This document shows, piece after piece, positions 21,301 through 34,500 of a DNA stretch of 64,000 bases. The position numbers and the translations under genes were made by a program. The notes under the pieces were generated by a model. The model was not told where the DNA came from. It worked only from the letters and a program-made list of their open reading frames with translations, and did no database searches. Each line of letters starts with the position of its first letter. Position 1 is the first letter of the stretch. Origin of the DNA: Paramarasmius palmivorus (lineage: Eukaryota; Basidiomycota; Agaricomycetes; Agaricales; Marasmiaceae); NCBI GenBank assembly GCA_037176845.1, contig JAYKXP010000145.1, forward strand, positions 45,701 through 109,700, read 5' to 3'.

Positions 21301-24300
21301 TGCATCTACTTCTACTCTCCGCAACTGTTGCGCTTGAGTGACGATAAACTCGTGTCCAGACTACCGAAGCTTCGGGTTATGGATTTGGGATGTTGGTGTC
21401 GGTCGAGGGTGTGCGGTGTTTCATCGATTCCGTGACATGGCAATTCTCCCTGAAAGAGCAAGTCGAACGTAGAGGGGGGGCATAACAGGCAAGGAGGATG
21501 GTGAGGACGAAGTTACAGGAGTGCGCAAGGGTGTTTGGCTGTAGTTTCAAGATTGGACACGGAAGGGCGTTTTGAACTTCGGGGCCATGTCCTAGGTGGG
21601 AGTTGAGGTTATGAGAGCGGGAAATGAGTTGAGGCGTTGGATATGTACCTTTTTGTAGTCATTCAGCCAGGGAAATCCCTATTGTGAGCAACAAAAGTAG
21701 TCGGATTGTAGAGGTCGGCGGGCATGACGCGTAGTTTTATTCTGACAGATAGGTTTAGAGAGGTCCCAGGGATGTAGGATGAAAAACACGTACTTACCTA
21801 TTGTAACATTGGAAAAGAGCCTAGCCTGTTGAATCGGGATCTTTGGAGGTGCAGTCGAAGGGTGAGGAAAGAAGTGGTGGTAAAGGCGGAAGAGTGTTTG
21901 CCGCCGGCACTTGACCTCTCTCCAGAACAGTCATGTCGTTCATCCTTTTGCAGTCCTATAGCGGTACGCTCAAGTGTTTTTGTGCACTGTATTGGGATCT
22001 AACATATCTTTAAGTAGCTTAACCTCAATATTGAACCGGTCAAGGCGTCGATCGACTATCTGGACTTTGGTATGTGCACTAATCTCAGCCTACAGTTTTC
22101 ATCGGGGCTCATAGGACCTTCTCCTATGCATGTACTGCAGCCTAATTCCTATCTCTCATGGAATTAGCCGTGCAGCCCTCCTGGTCTTACAATTAACCCC
22201 CATATACGCCGCCTCTGGAAATCGTCGGCCTCAACCCAATGCCAACGCACTCTCGTCAACCCAAGCCCATTTGAACCACTCCTTTTTCAACAAACCCTTC
22301 TAATCAAGTCGCGAAAGAAGCTTCTGCTGGACCTTGTGGTGGTGGTGATAGGCTCGGATACGGGCATGGTAGGAACGAGTTGGAGATGGAATTGTTGGTT
22401 TTGCTGTATAATGCTCAGGGCAAGCACTCGTTATGCTTTAGCTCTTCAGCGCGGTTTGTTTACATCCATCCATATCGGTATCTTTCAGGGTCCTGGCTTG
22501 AGCCTTTCAGTCAAAACCGTGGATTCGGAACTTCTTCCAGCACCCAACACATCTACTACCTCATCATCAAGTTAATACCCAAGTCGGTTCAAGGATATCT
22601 GTGATCCCTTCCTCATCCTATGCTCCAAATCCTTACCTGATATCGATATCCCAACCAGTCTTGGGTTCGGAATCTCAGTGGCCGTTCTATCGATACCACT
22701 GTGGACATAGGCAATGTCTCGAGCGCAGGGAAAGACAATGCCGTCAAACTACGACTCGTGAAGGAGAGATTGATTGGCGGATGCTAGGCGTTGGTTTTTG
22801 GTTTTCGGCGTTGGCGTTCGCATGGACGAGAGGATTGCAACCTCTGCAGCTGGGAATGTGTAGACCTGCGACCTGGCTTCCTCGCGGCTACATATTGTAG
22901 ACTTCTAGACGGTTGATTCCTCGAGGATTTCCTATTCAATAACAAGGTTAGTATGCCCGAGCGTTCTCAGCGTCTTTTGCTGACATTCATGTTTAGCACG
23001 ACACGATACTTTTCTCGAATGGGTGATGGGACGAGCTTCCGAGAGCGTGAAGACGTGGGCATTAGTATGTTGGGATCTTTCACTCTTCTCTTCAGTTACT
23101 GACGATTACAGTTCTCCAGCTTACATTGGCGCGGAAGGCGTCGAAGCACCTGCGTATTCAGTTGCTGGTGAGAGCCAAGGTATATTCGCTCAAGGGAAGC
23201 TACACAAAGATTGAATATACGTCAACGTGGATGTCTTGGGTAAGGCGTCTTAGCCTCGCTTCGTGATGAATACCCTCAGACTGAACCGTCTTTTCGCGTT
23301 TCCAGCTTCGGCAAGAACGAGGCTCCGAAGACTGTATCATTCAGGAGCTGCGAGGAGCATCCTGGGATGTGTAGATACCAGGAGAACATCTGCATATCTC
23401 AACACCAGGAACGGTCATGGAACGACATTGCACCCTGCAAGATGCTTTTGCCATCTACTATCCTCTACGCGTCTTCGGTGTCCAATGGATGAGGAATGTT
23501 GTATCCGGTATCCCTTCCTCCGGCTGCGTGTTTTAGAAGCTGCGAAGGATATCTATTCAGGAGGAGCGTCGTCGGGAGAGTTAGGTCCACGTAGTTTTCC
23601 GATGCGTCTCAAACTCGGAGAGGAGTTGGATTGCGGTTTCTATGCTCAATGCTAGTGAGTGTCTCTATGTTCATCTTCTCGTTCTCTCAGCAGTTGCTAA
23701 TGTCGCACGTTTCCACAGTAATCCCATTGCAAGCTCGTTTAAACTCGAAAGCTTTGCGCTTCCGGAAGATACGAGGATACACACACCGCCTAACCCTGGT
23801 GCCGGATAATCAGCGTCGGATACGTCTGTCAACTGAGAAACGTATCTACACACCCGCTGCCCAGCTTTACCCCAAATTCCAAGTCCCAGCTCCGACCAGT
23901 CGTTTTCGTTTGTTGGGTTTGGGCTAGGCGCGAAGAAAGCCTAGGCTTTGATGGCTTGTCGCACTGTTCTTCTTTGGTTGCTGCTGGGAAGTTGGGATGG
24001 AAGGCTGCTGCTGTAGATGGACCGGGTTGTGTGTGTGTGAGGGAGATGTTGTTGAATCCGAGGTATCGACATATGGCGAAGCTTCGGCTGTACTGTAGCT
24101 GGTTATCTTTCAATTGGGTGGTCCAGTGAGAAGGGGAAGGGATCAGCAACCGAACCGTGACGCCGCTGGTTTCGCCCACCAGCGACTCCTGTGGATGATG
24201 GGCGTTGACGTTGGTTCTAGAGCGGTATATTTGGGCATGAGTTTGACATTTGCACAGATATTCGTACGTTCTATCTACACTTGGCCCTTTGCTGTCTAAC

Positions 24301-25560
24301 TCACGGGTTCTTTGTAGCTCGTTGGTGGATGCTATACGACACCAAGGTGAGCATTTGTTTCTCCTTGCACTTTCAGCGCGTTTCATTGACAGTGCACTTT
24401 TAGCGTTCAATCAGGCTGAGGCACGTGGAGCTTCTTATTCCGCCCAGCTCATATACTACCTGCTCGTCGATTCAACGTTCAACGCCAAAAGAGCACGGCT
24501 TCGGAATATCTAACCTTTTGCCCCCGTTTTCTGGGCCCACAACCCAACTCTTTCCTTCGAAATCTTTACCTCAAGCCCGGATTACAAGTCGCCTGCATCG
24601 CTTCGACCGTTGGTGATTCTACCAGTGGAACGAGGTCGGGGTGAAAGATTGGGATTTGGAAAATAGATTGCTACGTGGTGCGAGTGCTAGGAGACTGGCT
24701 TCAAGCTACGATCAGATACCGACATCCTTCGACCTCGTATTCATCGTTCAATGCTGCGGGTGTAGACTTGAGGTGCAGATACCTGAAGCCCACATATATC
24801 AAACGAACGTGCCTCATCCTTACATTTATCTTCTTGAAGGGCGAAGGTGCGATATGACGCCAACTCATTTTTTGCCTTACAACTGCCTGACGCACATACC
24901 ATCCCAGCAAAACGGCGGGAAACACGTTGATCCTACATGCCGTCGCCTATTCATCCTTCATTCTCAGGCTGCAGAATGATGTTGCCGCGAAACCTTTAGG
25001 AGAGAGCAGATGGTGACGGGATGCATGGCTGAAGAGGTGTTGCGGGTGCGGGGTACTAGGTTTGTACGCTTGTGGTGTGCACCTGCGGATGGTATGTCCC
25101 AAGCTTCAATTTAGCAGTTCCTTTCACTGATGATTTCGTTTAGGACAAGGCCTATCTTCGAGGGGTTGTCCCGACGAATGCAACACGCTTGCCCCTTTGA
25201 CGAGATGTCATCTCAATGAGTGTATCCTTGCCGCGCTTGAAATGATGGTAAGATTCTAGTTTATCTCTTCATCTCGCGGTTCTAACGCGAATGCTTTCAA
25301 GGTTTGGTCGGCTTGTTCATTGGAGGAGTGCTTATCGTCTGGGTAGACACAGAACCAACCATGTCCGAGAGTATCAGAAGTGTCGGCATTGGTAGTGATG
25401 AACATGAATTTTATTGTCACGATACAAGGTCGCACACAGGGTTGAGTACTTGTACTGCAGCGGCTAGTATGAATGATATGACATATTTCAAATGCTATCG
25501 ATGATGCGGAGCATTCAGCGCGCAAGATGTATCTTTGAACCTGGCATTAATATGTGGAGT
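21300..25560 (+). pseudogene. Beta-type block 1
   Basis: Core near 21895-21963, followed by a donor at 21964 (GTACGCTC) and a second at about 22071 (GTATGTGC). It pairs over its length with beta2 (37.0-40.9 kb), for example CCGAACCGTGACGC near 24150 and 40310. A splice donor at the third conserved intron appears changed to GC (near 22420). Frames are broken throughout. One 130-residue frame at 23263-23655 has no recognisable domain. Upstream minus-strand splice signals are present near 21600-21660. Confidence 0.4.
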
Positions 25561-27430
25561 ACAGGTATAAGATATAGAGCGAAGCTTTGCATGGTATGTT
25601 ATGGTAGTCTTCTTCCCCGAGAACCTGTCAATCTAGCTTGATTTTAGGCCGTAAACTTCGAGCGCAATCGGCTGCGGTTGCGGTAGACCTGGCTATAGGC
25701 GTGGGTTTTAATACTGAGTTAAACGAGCTTGTCGAGTGCTCGATGGCGAATCAAGACCTGTTGTGTTGAAGTGTCAGGGAACATACATACCTTTTTCCTC
25801 ATCAAGACGGAATATTTACTCTGAGGGAGCTGGGATTAACCGTACTGCTAGGAATGTAAAAATATGCAGACGTACCTATTGCAAACGTGCATGAGCAATG
25901 CATGAGAGTCTAGAGCTCTTTGAGAAGGAAGGTGACATGGTGGTCAAAGTGAAAGCCTTCGCCGCGGCGCTTGGCTTTCTCTCAAACCATCACCTCCTTC
26001 GACGCGTTCATGTACGTTCAATCATTCCCTGCTCACCTTTTCCATTCTCATACCTTCCAATAGCTCAACAAAATCGACTTCAAGTACCACCCGAGGCGTT
26101 GCAGGATTCTGGACTTTTGGTATGTACGCTACCCTTCAGTCTACATTTTTTTCACGGTCGCTCATTCCTCCTCTGACGCAAGCACACGCCCAATTCATCA
26201 TGTACACTCCCAAGAATGTATTCTGCCACATCTTTGTCCCAACAACTACCTGTCTCCCTCGCAAAAACGCGTTCAAGCCATGAACGGACATACATTTGTT
26301 CCCTACACCCAACGCCAGCCCGACTACCTAAACTCAAACACTCAAAATGAACCTTCTATACTCTCTACGACGACTGGCCCAAGGCCTCAGATTTCTCGGA
26401 AACTCGGACTCCGCTGAAAGACAGCTTCCTCGACCTCGTCCCTCGCGCATCCCATCAAGTCGTCCAGCCTATCTTGCTGTCCCCTTGGGTTCTTGTACCC
26501 CACCCAACCGAGCCAAGAATGGGTTTCTTGCCGACGAAGAACTGGTAGCAAGGCAAAAAAAGAGGAAGGATACTACTTAGTCTTACACTGTGTGTACCTT
26601 TTTTTACCCTTTTCCTGGCCGTTTTCGCTGACCCTTGCACCTTCAGCGCTTCAGCTTCCAGTCAGGCCGATATACGCGAAAGATCCAAGTCCTCCCCAAC
26701 CACACAGCCTCCTCTTCATCGATACGGCACCCGAACAGAGTATTGGGGATATCCGCCTGTACTACTCCTACATCCGCATCCCGAGTCATCTTGAACATCT
26801 AGATCCCGTGGGATCCTTTCGAGTTTGGTCTACCAAGGCAGGGTGTGGGTGTAGACGAGGCCTCGCTGTTGATACACCTACAGCTGAACCTTACCCCCAT
26901 ATCCACCCCCAGCTCCCAAACTGGGCGTTCTTTCTTCGGGTTTGGACTTGTTACAGGTCAGGATTGGAACGTTGGCCGTAGATGATGTGGGTGTTGGTGG
27001 GTGCGGGGGTATGGATTGGGATGGGGGTGAAGAGATAGCGTGGGCGTAAGGGGAGACGATGACTTCAAGGGAGCGAGCGTACATCCGCACCGTATACAGA
27101 CACCACCTGCGGCCTATGCTTCGCCAACTGGGGGTGTAGCAAGGAGGAAGGAGCAGGTACTCGGTGGACCGCACCAGCTCTGGCAGCCAATGGTGATGGC
27201 TTTATTCTCAGAGCGGCATCTGACGTCTGTATCGATGGTATGTCGTTTGTTTTCTCGTTTGATTGATTTGCTGATTGACCTCCGTATTCCTTGTAGCTCG
27301 AAGACATGGGCAATGTTGATCCCTGTTCGGTTGCTGTTTGAAAATAGGCATTGGATCTACACCTCACGAAACCACCAGCGGAACGACGCTTGGGTAACCG
27401 GTACCGGACCGTGTTTGTAACATGCTAAAT
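25560..27430 (+). pseudogene. Gamma-type block 2
   Basis: Pairs with gamma1 and gamma3. Core 25937-26011, intron 26012-26063 (GTACGTTC ... CCAATAG), second donor at 26120. The second exon encodes a peptide (AQQNRLQVPPEALQ) related to that of alpha1. A further intron lies near 26594-26648. Frame breaks occur after exon 3. No domain was recognised. Confidence 0.45.
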
Positions 27431-30400
27431 ATCATGCATGAATAACAGAAGATATCGAACGCCATCCATATCGCGGGAGTACTAGTTTATGCTGCGGCCA
27501 ATACGTTTGAGTATTGTTACAGTACACGAAAACTATTCTGTCCTTCAAACGCTCTGTGCGCCTCGACTACTCCCCGCTCCTGATGTCGATATCGTAAAAC
27601 TATGGAATTTAGATGGTGAGATTGGGCATGACATCGGTAGAAAGGGCGTACCTTCAGTCTTTGGGGTATCGTGGTTGGCCGACCAGTACCGAGCGTAGTT
27701 GACAAGGAGCATGGTAGATTTGGGACTATGGGAGTACGCGTGAGATGTAGAGGCTATGAGAGTGGAATGTAAGCTGGAGCGTTGTAAACGCATCTTTTTG
27801 TAGTCATTTAGCCAGCAAGATCTCTCCTGTGAGCACCGAAACAGGTTAGAGTATCGAGGTCGAAGACATGATGTATAGTTTTGTCCTGCGCAATGGATTG
27901 AGTGTGCCGCTGGGGATCTAGAGCGAGGAGTACGTACCTGTTGTGACATGGGAAAAGAGTAGGATATGCTGGATCGGAATCCTTGGAGGAGCATTCGATG
28001 CGTGAGGAAAAAGGACAGGAAAAGGGTCGTGGTCAAGGTGTAAGCGGGTTCGCCGCCGGCACTTTTCTTTCCAAAACGACCACCTCGTTCAAACGGTGTT
28101 CATATCTGCAAGCCTATAGAGGTATGTTCGACTGTTTATTTGCGTCGTTATTCGATCTAATATACTTTCCAGCATTCCAAAAGGATCGACTACACGTCCA
28201 AATCATCAAAGATGTGTCATCGAGGTTCTGGTATGTACGCTACTCTACATTTTTTCATCTTCACTCATGGCTCCTAGGTAATCACAAGCTCAGAACGCCA
28301 TTTATACCTCCGAAGACGTGTTATCCTCCATCACACTTCTCAAAAGCGCCCCTCGACACCTTCTCGACCCGATTTTTAGTTTCTTAGCACTCAAACCGCT
28401 ACATTAGTCTCCACACAACCCCAGCCAACAAGACTAGCTTCCAGTTGCGTTACCCACGCGACATAGGCTCTACACTTCTCATTATTGCCTCCCACTCCCA
28501 TTACAACGCGTCCGGTTGCCTACGCTCTGCCGCCTGCATCCTATAGTCCTCACGGTGCACGTTTCCCGTCCCTACCTCTCCGGACTCTGCAGGACAAGCT
28601 TCTTCACGACACCCCTAATATCCTTTCTCGTATATTGCCCTTATACTGCAACCATGAACTCCTCCAAGCACTACGAGTTCCGCACGCTCCCTCTACGCTA
28701 GATATCGGGTCTTGTCCGGTCTATTCCACAAAGTTGTAACCGTGGTCATGGTGATTCCTGCGGTGACAATAGGTTTAGATACAGAGACTGGTGTGGTGGA
28801 ACAGATGATCGAGTTGGATTTATGAGTTCTGCTGCACAACATCCGGGGTAAGTGCTCGCCGTTCGTTGCTCTTGTAACGCGCCTTACTGATGCCATGTCA
28901 GCTATAGCGGCGTCTACAACCTCTCAGTGGCCCAGCCTTAGACTTTCAGTGGACTCGGCAAAACCAGGAACAACGTTTTTCGTTACCATGTTGCTGTCAT
29001 GCCGCACCTGCTTCCACCTCGAGACGCAACTACCTCGGCCTGGCAGCAACAGCAAACCGTTCACCCTCATCCTATCTCGCAATCCGACCCTTTCTCATAT
29101 CCTCTCAGTTCATACCTCCAAGCTGAGAGCTTGGGCTAGCTTTTAGAGCCATCCTAGCCATCTAGGTCGCATGAAGAGCCCTGGATGTCGATGTGGGTAT
29201 TTGCCTTACTACGTCGTCGAGGAATCGGGCCTAAAAGTGGTAGTTGTAGGAGTTATGTCCGAATTCACGAGCCCAAGCGTCTGGTTTCCGCGCCGGTGTT
29301 CTCGTGGAAGGATTTGACCTTTCACCGAGAACCTAGATTCCCCCCAGGTGCCGTTGTTCCTCCTAGGGCTGTCGAACGTCGAAACCTCAACTAGCCTCGA
29401 GGTGGCGATACCTATCACGTATTTGGAACTTGGCTACCAGAACGGCAGGTTTCGTCAAGGTTTCGACGCGGCGACAATCCAGCAAATCGCTGCTTCCTTT
29501 GGCCTGATGGGATCTGGTTATCGTGTTCAATCTGTGAAGGATGGCATATTGGGTGCATGTCAGGGTTAGAAAGAGCGGCTCGGAACGTTTGGAATGAACC
29601 TCGTTGTTGGTAGCGACTCGCTAATATCAGCGAATGAATGTTTTTACTGGTGGTGGTACGTCTTGACACTTTTCCGTATGATGATTCTTTTTCATTGATC
29701 TTTGTGTTTAGCACGAGGTTATAGAACGATCAACAACTCCCATCGACGACCGAGTGCCATATCAACAAACGTAATGTTCGAAGGCTCTAGCTTGGCCAGG
29801 AGACACCACCTAGTTCGAGTAGAGGCCAAAGCTCAAGAGGAGAATCTGAAGATGTGCAGCATTTCAACGCGAAATTGGTACATCTGCTCCTCTCGTTGTA
29901 TCCCTTCCGTTACTGATACCTCGTTGTTTCGACTAGCATGGCACTAGACAGCAATTTTCAACGCAAAGCGAAGACATCAGATTTGGAGCTCATGCGCGTA
30001 TCGAACAATGTGGGATCGGGTTGGTAGTGTAGGCTACGCTACGCGCTGTTGAAGGTAAACATGTATGATGGCCTATTTCGAAAACCGCGCTGAACTCGCT
30101 CTCGGGATGCGGAACTTTTGTTAGCGGGAATGATTATGGCTCGAGGCTCAAGCGTTCAGCCCGGTCGGTAAGTTCTTCCTATTTACTATTGTTCTGCAGC
30201 TCATACTCATCGTCCAGCAGGAAATCAGGCAAATGATCTCAGGATTGGGTTTGCTACCCTTGCATGAGGATCCGCGGCGATGTCAGTTCTTCAACATTTC
30301 AACGCCGACATCAAGTTTGAATGATATCTTTTGTCTCGAGTGTGCCGTGTCGGAATGGTATCGGTAGGTGTTATTCACTTGAACCTTTCATATCTGACTC

Positions 30401-31498
30401 TTGCGTGCTTCTAGGTATAGTATCCGGCGATACACACATTGTTCGACGGTTTGGGTGCCTTCCGTTGCACTAAAGACATGGAGACGTTGATAGACGACTT
30501 GATACAAGACCACCGTATCATCGCTCGCCCCAGCTATCAATACAGGCTCCTACCAAGGTCGCAAAATTGCGGAGATGGGTGTCGGAGTCAGCAAGAGAAA
30601 CCAGGATGCCCAATGGCGCTTTGGATTCACATTCAAGGTTGACTTGGGAATGGTAAACAGGCCTCATATTGACAAGATCTATTCTGTTAACGTCTTCTCG
30701 CATCATCCCAGTTTTAACACGCTCAAGAATAATGCTTCGCGCAAAAGGCCGCCAGTGGCCCGTTTGCATCCTTCCGTGGCACCGAGCGATTGCTCGGAGG
30801 TCTTTACATTCGGTTCTGGAGTCAAAATGGACCGAGTCCCCGACATCCGGATATCAAATGCGTCTCTAACCAGTCGACCAGCCTAACGAAAACGTGCTAA
30901 CGATCTGAGGTGCCGTGGCTGGGGGTTCAAGAGCGCCGTAAGCTTCGGGGATTGAAGGTCTGGTTGGACGGAGAATCTAGGCTGCTTTGGATGGCGCTCA
31001 AATTTTCAGTGTCAGCAAAATCGCGAGGTGAGGATTTTGATTCCGTACCTTTTCTCCAGACCTTTCACTAACGGTGTCCTGTCCATAGCAGTAGTGGCGC
31101 CAGTCCAACCATGAGCACCTCCCCTACGTCCTTATACCGATCTGGGATTACCTCTACGCCATCGGATTCAGAGCTATGATAGCCCAGGCAAGGTGTTTCC
31201 GCCATCCCTTTGCTTTAACTTCACCTGGCGACCAAGATACCCAGGAACGCAGGTTGTGCCCATTTCGCATCACCATGATTGTTTATCATGATCTTGAGGC
31301 GCTTGTTCGAAGCTATCCACAGACGCTGTAAGTGATATTTTTTATGTTCGCCGTGCGGCATGACTCACTCCCATTCAGTTCTAATCGATATCATTCATTC
31401 ACGCGCTCAACGTCCGACTGCTGTGTGGGAACAGCTTTGAAGTGAACATGCGTTCTACACGCACTGGCGCACCTTAACCCTCAACCACCATCTTCCCC
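27430..31498 (+). pseudogene. Delta-type block in unit 2, upstream of epsilonB
   Basis: Nearly identical over long stretches to the delta block of unit 3 (for example 27545-27720 against 42735-42905). Core about 28000-28121, intron 28122-28172, second donor 28231. One relatively clean exon near 30575-30886 reads through SKRNQDAQWRFGF to SNASLTSRPA. Other exons carry stops. The unoccupied copia target lies at 30677-30681. No domain was recognised. Confidence 0.45.
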
Positions 31499-33781
31499 AT
31501 GTCGTTTACAGGTTGCTCCCATGTCACTATTAACGGCGGAATCATTTCGGCTGTCGGGGGTAATCAGCACAATACCCATGGCTTGGGCACTGGAAATGAC
31601 CTGGTGCGTCTCGTGGATCCGAGTGAAGGACAGTCGTCAGTTTTGGATCAGGTATGTTGATAGATTGTGACTCTCATCTTACTGTCTGACCTTAGACGCT
31701 CCAGTACCACAAACTCATGACTGCAAATATCCGTCTCAAGAGGAAGATAGCAGATACTCCAGTCAAGAGAAGTGATCCAGAAGGCTGGAGGAAAGGCTGG
31801 GGAAACCTGGATGCTCGCCGAATCATCCATGCTGCTACGATTTGCGGTGAAGACAAGGAAGAGGAGTTTTTACATGTTCAGTACACAGGCCCCGATGCTG
31901 TTCAGGTGAGCTTCCTGTTTCCATTTTTCCATATTCACCAGCACTGACTGCTCTCCATTTGCATAGGTCTATAAGCAAGATCTCAAGGCCTTCTCTGCTG
32001 TCAAGTTAGCCAGCTGATTATGTGTCTTTCAAAGCTCACAGTTTATATTTCAGGAATATCAACTATGTCCAGCTTTTTGGATACAGTAGCTTGAATGCTA
32101 TACCCTCACTTGTATTCTATAATGGTAAGAAGAGTGATATCCTCATGATGGGATTGTGCTGACTTGTGTGTAGCACTTGTGCCGGTGTCGCATGTATTTG
32201 AACGAAACAGGTTCTCGACACTTTTAAAAATATATTTCAGCTATGTATGTCCTATTTTTATCTCTACGTATTGTGATAATCATCTCCCTTCTATAGGCTA
32301 GCCTAGTGCAAGGAATAGATCCCAAAACAGTGCGCCCACCCATCTTGAAGAAACTTTCGATACTCATGTCAAGCTTTTAGCTCCTTCGTGAATTATGGAT
32401 TGAACCAAACTCCGGCATGCTATGCAAAGGGCCATATGTCAAGGATTCCTCCTCCACCCTTTACCAGGTCTGGGCAGGGGCAACTCTTGAACTTCCCAGT
32501 AGCGATCATCCTTCCCTTGACCTCCAGACCTACAACAACACCAGCATTCTTTTCCAATACCTCATCGGAATTCTTCCCGTACACAATATCATCCAAGGAA
32601 TCCGCCGGTCAGACAGAGCAACCCCAGAGCGGCCCAACAACGAAGACACCAAACTCATCCTCTCATCTCTCCCTGGCACGATTTACCACAGAACAACTCG
32701 AGAGGTTATCACTTGCTACCCGGGAGACAGAGATCAATGGTATTACTACCCCTGGAAGGAGGATTTTCTCGTACCGGATGCTATGTGGGAAAACACGCAC
32801 GTGATGGATGATGGATCAGTGGGGTGCGTTTGAAATGGTGTCAAAGTGGTTATTTGGGCTGATTGGGGGTATAGGTTTATGTTGACGCCAGCGGACATTG
32901 CCAGCGTCAAGTCGTTTGGGTTATATTATGATTTGCAGCCTGGGGGTGTGTGGAATTCCTTTGCAGATTCATGGGTGTTGCAGGCACATGGGATTTTCAG
33001 CCAGCTTGGGATTGAAGAGGGTGAATGGGGGGAGTATTGTGAGTTTATTGTGGTTCTTGTCAGAGGACTGGCACTGATTGATGAACAGCTGTTTTGGATC
33101 ACTTTTACCTCTACTTTGAATGGGAACGGAAAGAAGAAGGATCACATATACACACTTACATCCCCCCATCAACACCGATATACCTCTTCATCCGACCAGT
33201 CCCCCGCCCCTCTGATGATGAAAATGAGTGGGATGCTTGGCTGGGAGGGAGGAGGTACTATTGGTCATTTGACTCTGCTGGGAAAGAGGAGATGTCGGAG
33301 GGTGAGCAGCGGAGGTTGGGCCTTCCGTCATTTAGGACCTACATCCACGTACAGCATACCTGGTGGGATCGTGACGCTCATGATGCGATTGAAATGGCCA
33401 ATCGTCACCAGGGCTTTGATCCCACGTCAATGGATCTGGCTCGATCTCTTGAGTATACAATTCTCGAGGTGGTTGGTGGTAACAGGCGTTTTGAGGAGGT
33501 TAAAGATGAAGGTAAGCTTCCCCATACTTCTTTTGATGCATAACTCTAATGCTGAGCCTTTGCAAGATGATGAGGTGAAAGATGCAGTCAGCATTCTTAG
33601 CAACAGCGGGAGCGGGAGCGTTGGTGTTGAAGCTCCCATGGACACTCAGCTTGGCCCTACTGTGGATGCGCATCCAAGGCCTCGTAAAGCCCCTACCAAC
33701 CCCACGAGATCTTGGATTCGACAGCTGAAGGCCAAGTTTGCTCAGCGCTTTGGACGTCAAGAGCAAAGGTTGTTGACTTGA
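31499..33781 (+). CDS. EpsilonB: agaricomycete-expanded hypothetical protein, ten exons, intact
   Basis: Exons: 31499-31651, 31705-31905, 31967-32004, 32054-32124, 32174-32244, 32297-32329, 32381-32823, 32875-33038, 33089-33511, 33567-33781, giving 603 residues without a stop. Exon sizes and phases equal those of epsilonA except exon 2 (201 against 198 bp). The N-terminal MSFTGCSHVTINGG motif and the C-terminal signatures YYWSFDSAGKEEMSEGEQ and GFDPTSMDLARSLE are present. The first half differs clearly from epsilonA and C in both exons and introns, while the second half is close to epsilonA, indicating a mosaic history. The 51-bp intron 32824-32874 contains an in-frame TGA. Function is unknown. 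An alternative acceptor at 31695 would add three residues. Confidence 0.75.
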
Positions 33782-34500
33782 ACAATATTCGTGTTCCTCA
33801 TGTTCTGTGCTACATTAGTTTGTACTGGTTCATTCTACTATCATATGTACAGCGGCTCGATGTGTACTAGCATAATTGAAGACTGTTTATATCTGCAACT
33901 CTGTGTGAAACAAAGATCATGAACGGCACTGGACCGACTGGTACCAGTGTTGAGATGGTATACTTGCTGCACACAACTCCCGACAAATCACCTATCCGTC
34001 TGACCCTACATCCCCCAAAAGCTCCAATAACCCCCTACACAACCTATCTTTATCGACGCCCCCGACTTGGATACCTGCGTGCGCAATCGTTCCTTGAGTT
34101 TTTTGGTCTATTTGGTGGGAGACATAGGTGTGAAATCGTGGCCAGTAGCGGAGAGTGCTGGGATGGATGGGCAGGAGCCGTGGTTATGCCTGGTGTGTGG
34201 GTATAGGTGTGGGATGTTGAGTTTGGCAGGGGATACAGGGCGTAATTTTGAGGTAGTGCCAAAATAGCAAGAACAGAGAGACGGTGTGGGCTCTGGAGTG
34301 GGACTGCAATGTAGTTTTTGGTTGTAGTGCATGTAGAGAGGGGTAGAGGGATGCATACCGTCAAAGACTGAGGATATTGACGTCGTAGGGTGACCGAGGC
34401 TGAGGGATGCATATCTGGATCCTGATGCGGAGGCTGGTCAAGGTCTAGGCAGTGACGACGTTTTGAGAGCAAAGAATGAATCAAAGGGATGAAAACACAC
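33782..34500 (+). other. 3' flank of epsilonB, uninterrupted
   Basis: Non-coding. It preserves the ancestral sequence at both points where the non-autonomous LTR family inserted in the sister copies (near 33990 for copy 1, near 34300 for copy 2). Minus-strand frames here (34484-34050) are Pro/His/Ser-rich low-complexity and not convincing genes. Confidence 0.6.

Noticed and set aside
32846..33781. 311-residue single-exon frame as a separate gene
   Set aside because: It reads through the introns of epsilonB (33039-33088 and 33512-33566) and loses the conserved C-terminal signature. The spliced model retains it.
34050..34484. 144-residue minus-strand frame in the epsilonB flank
   Set aside because: Low-complexity composition, and the homologous flanks of epsilonA and C do not keep it except as fragments (56391-55942).
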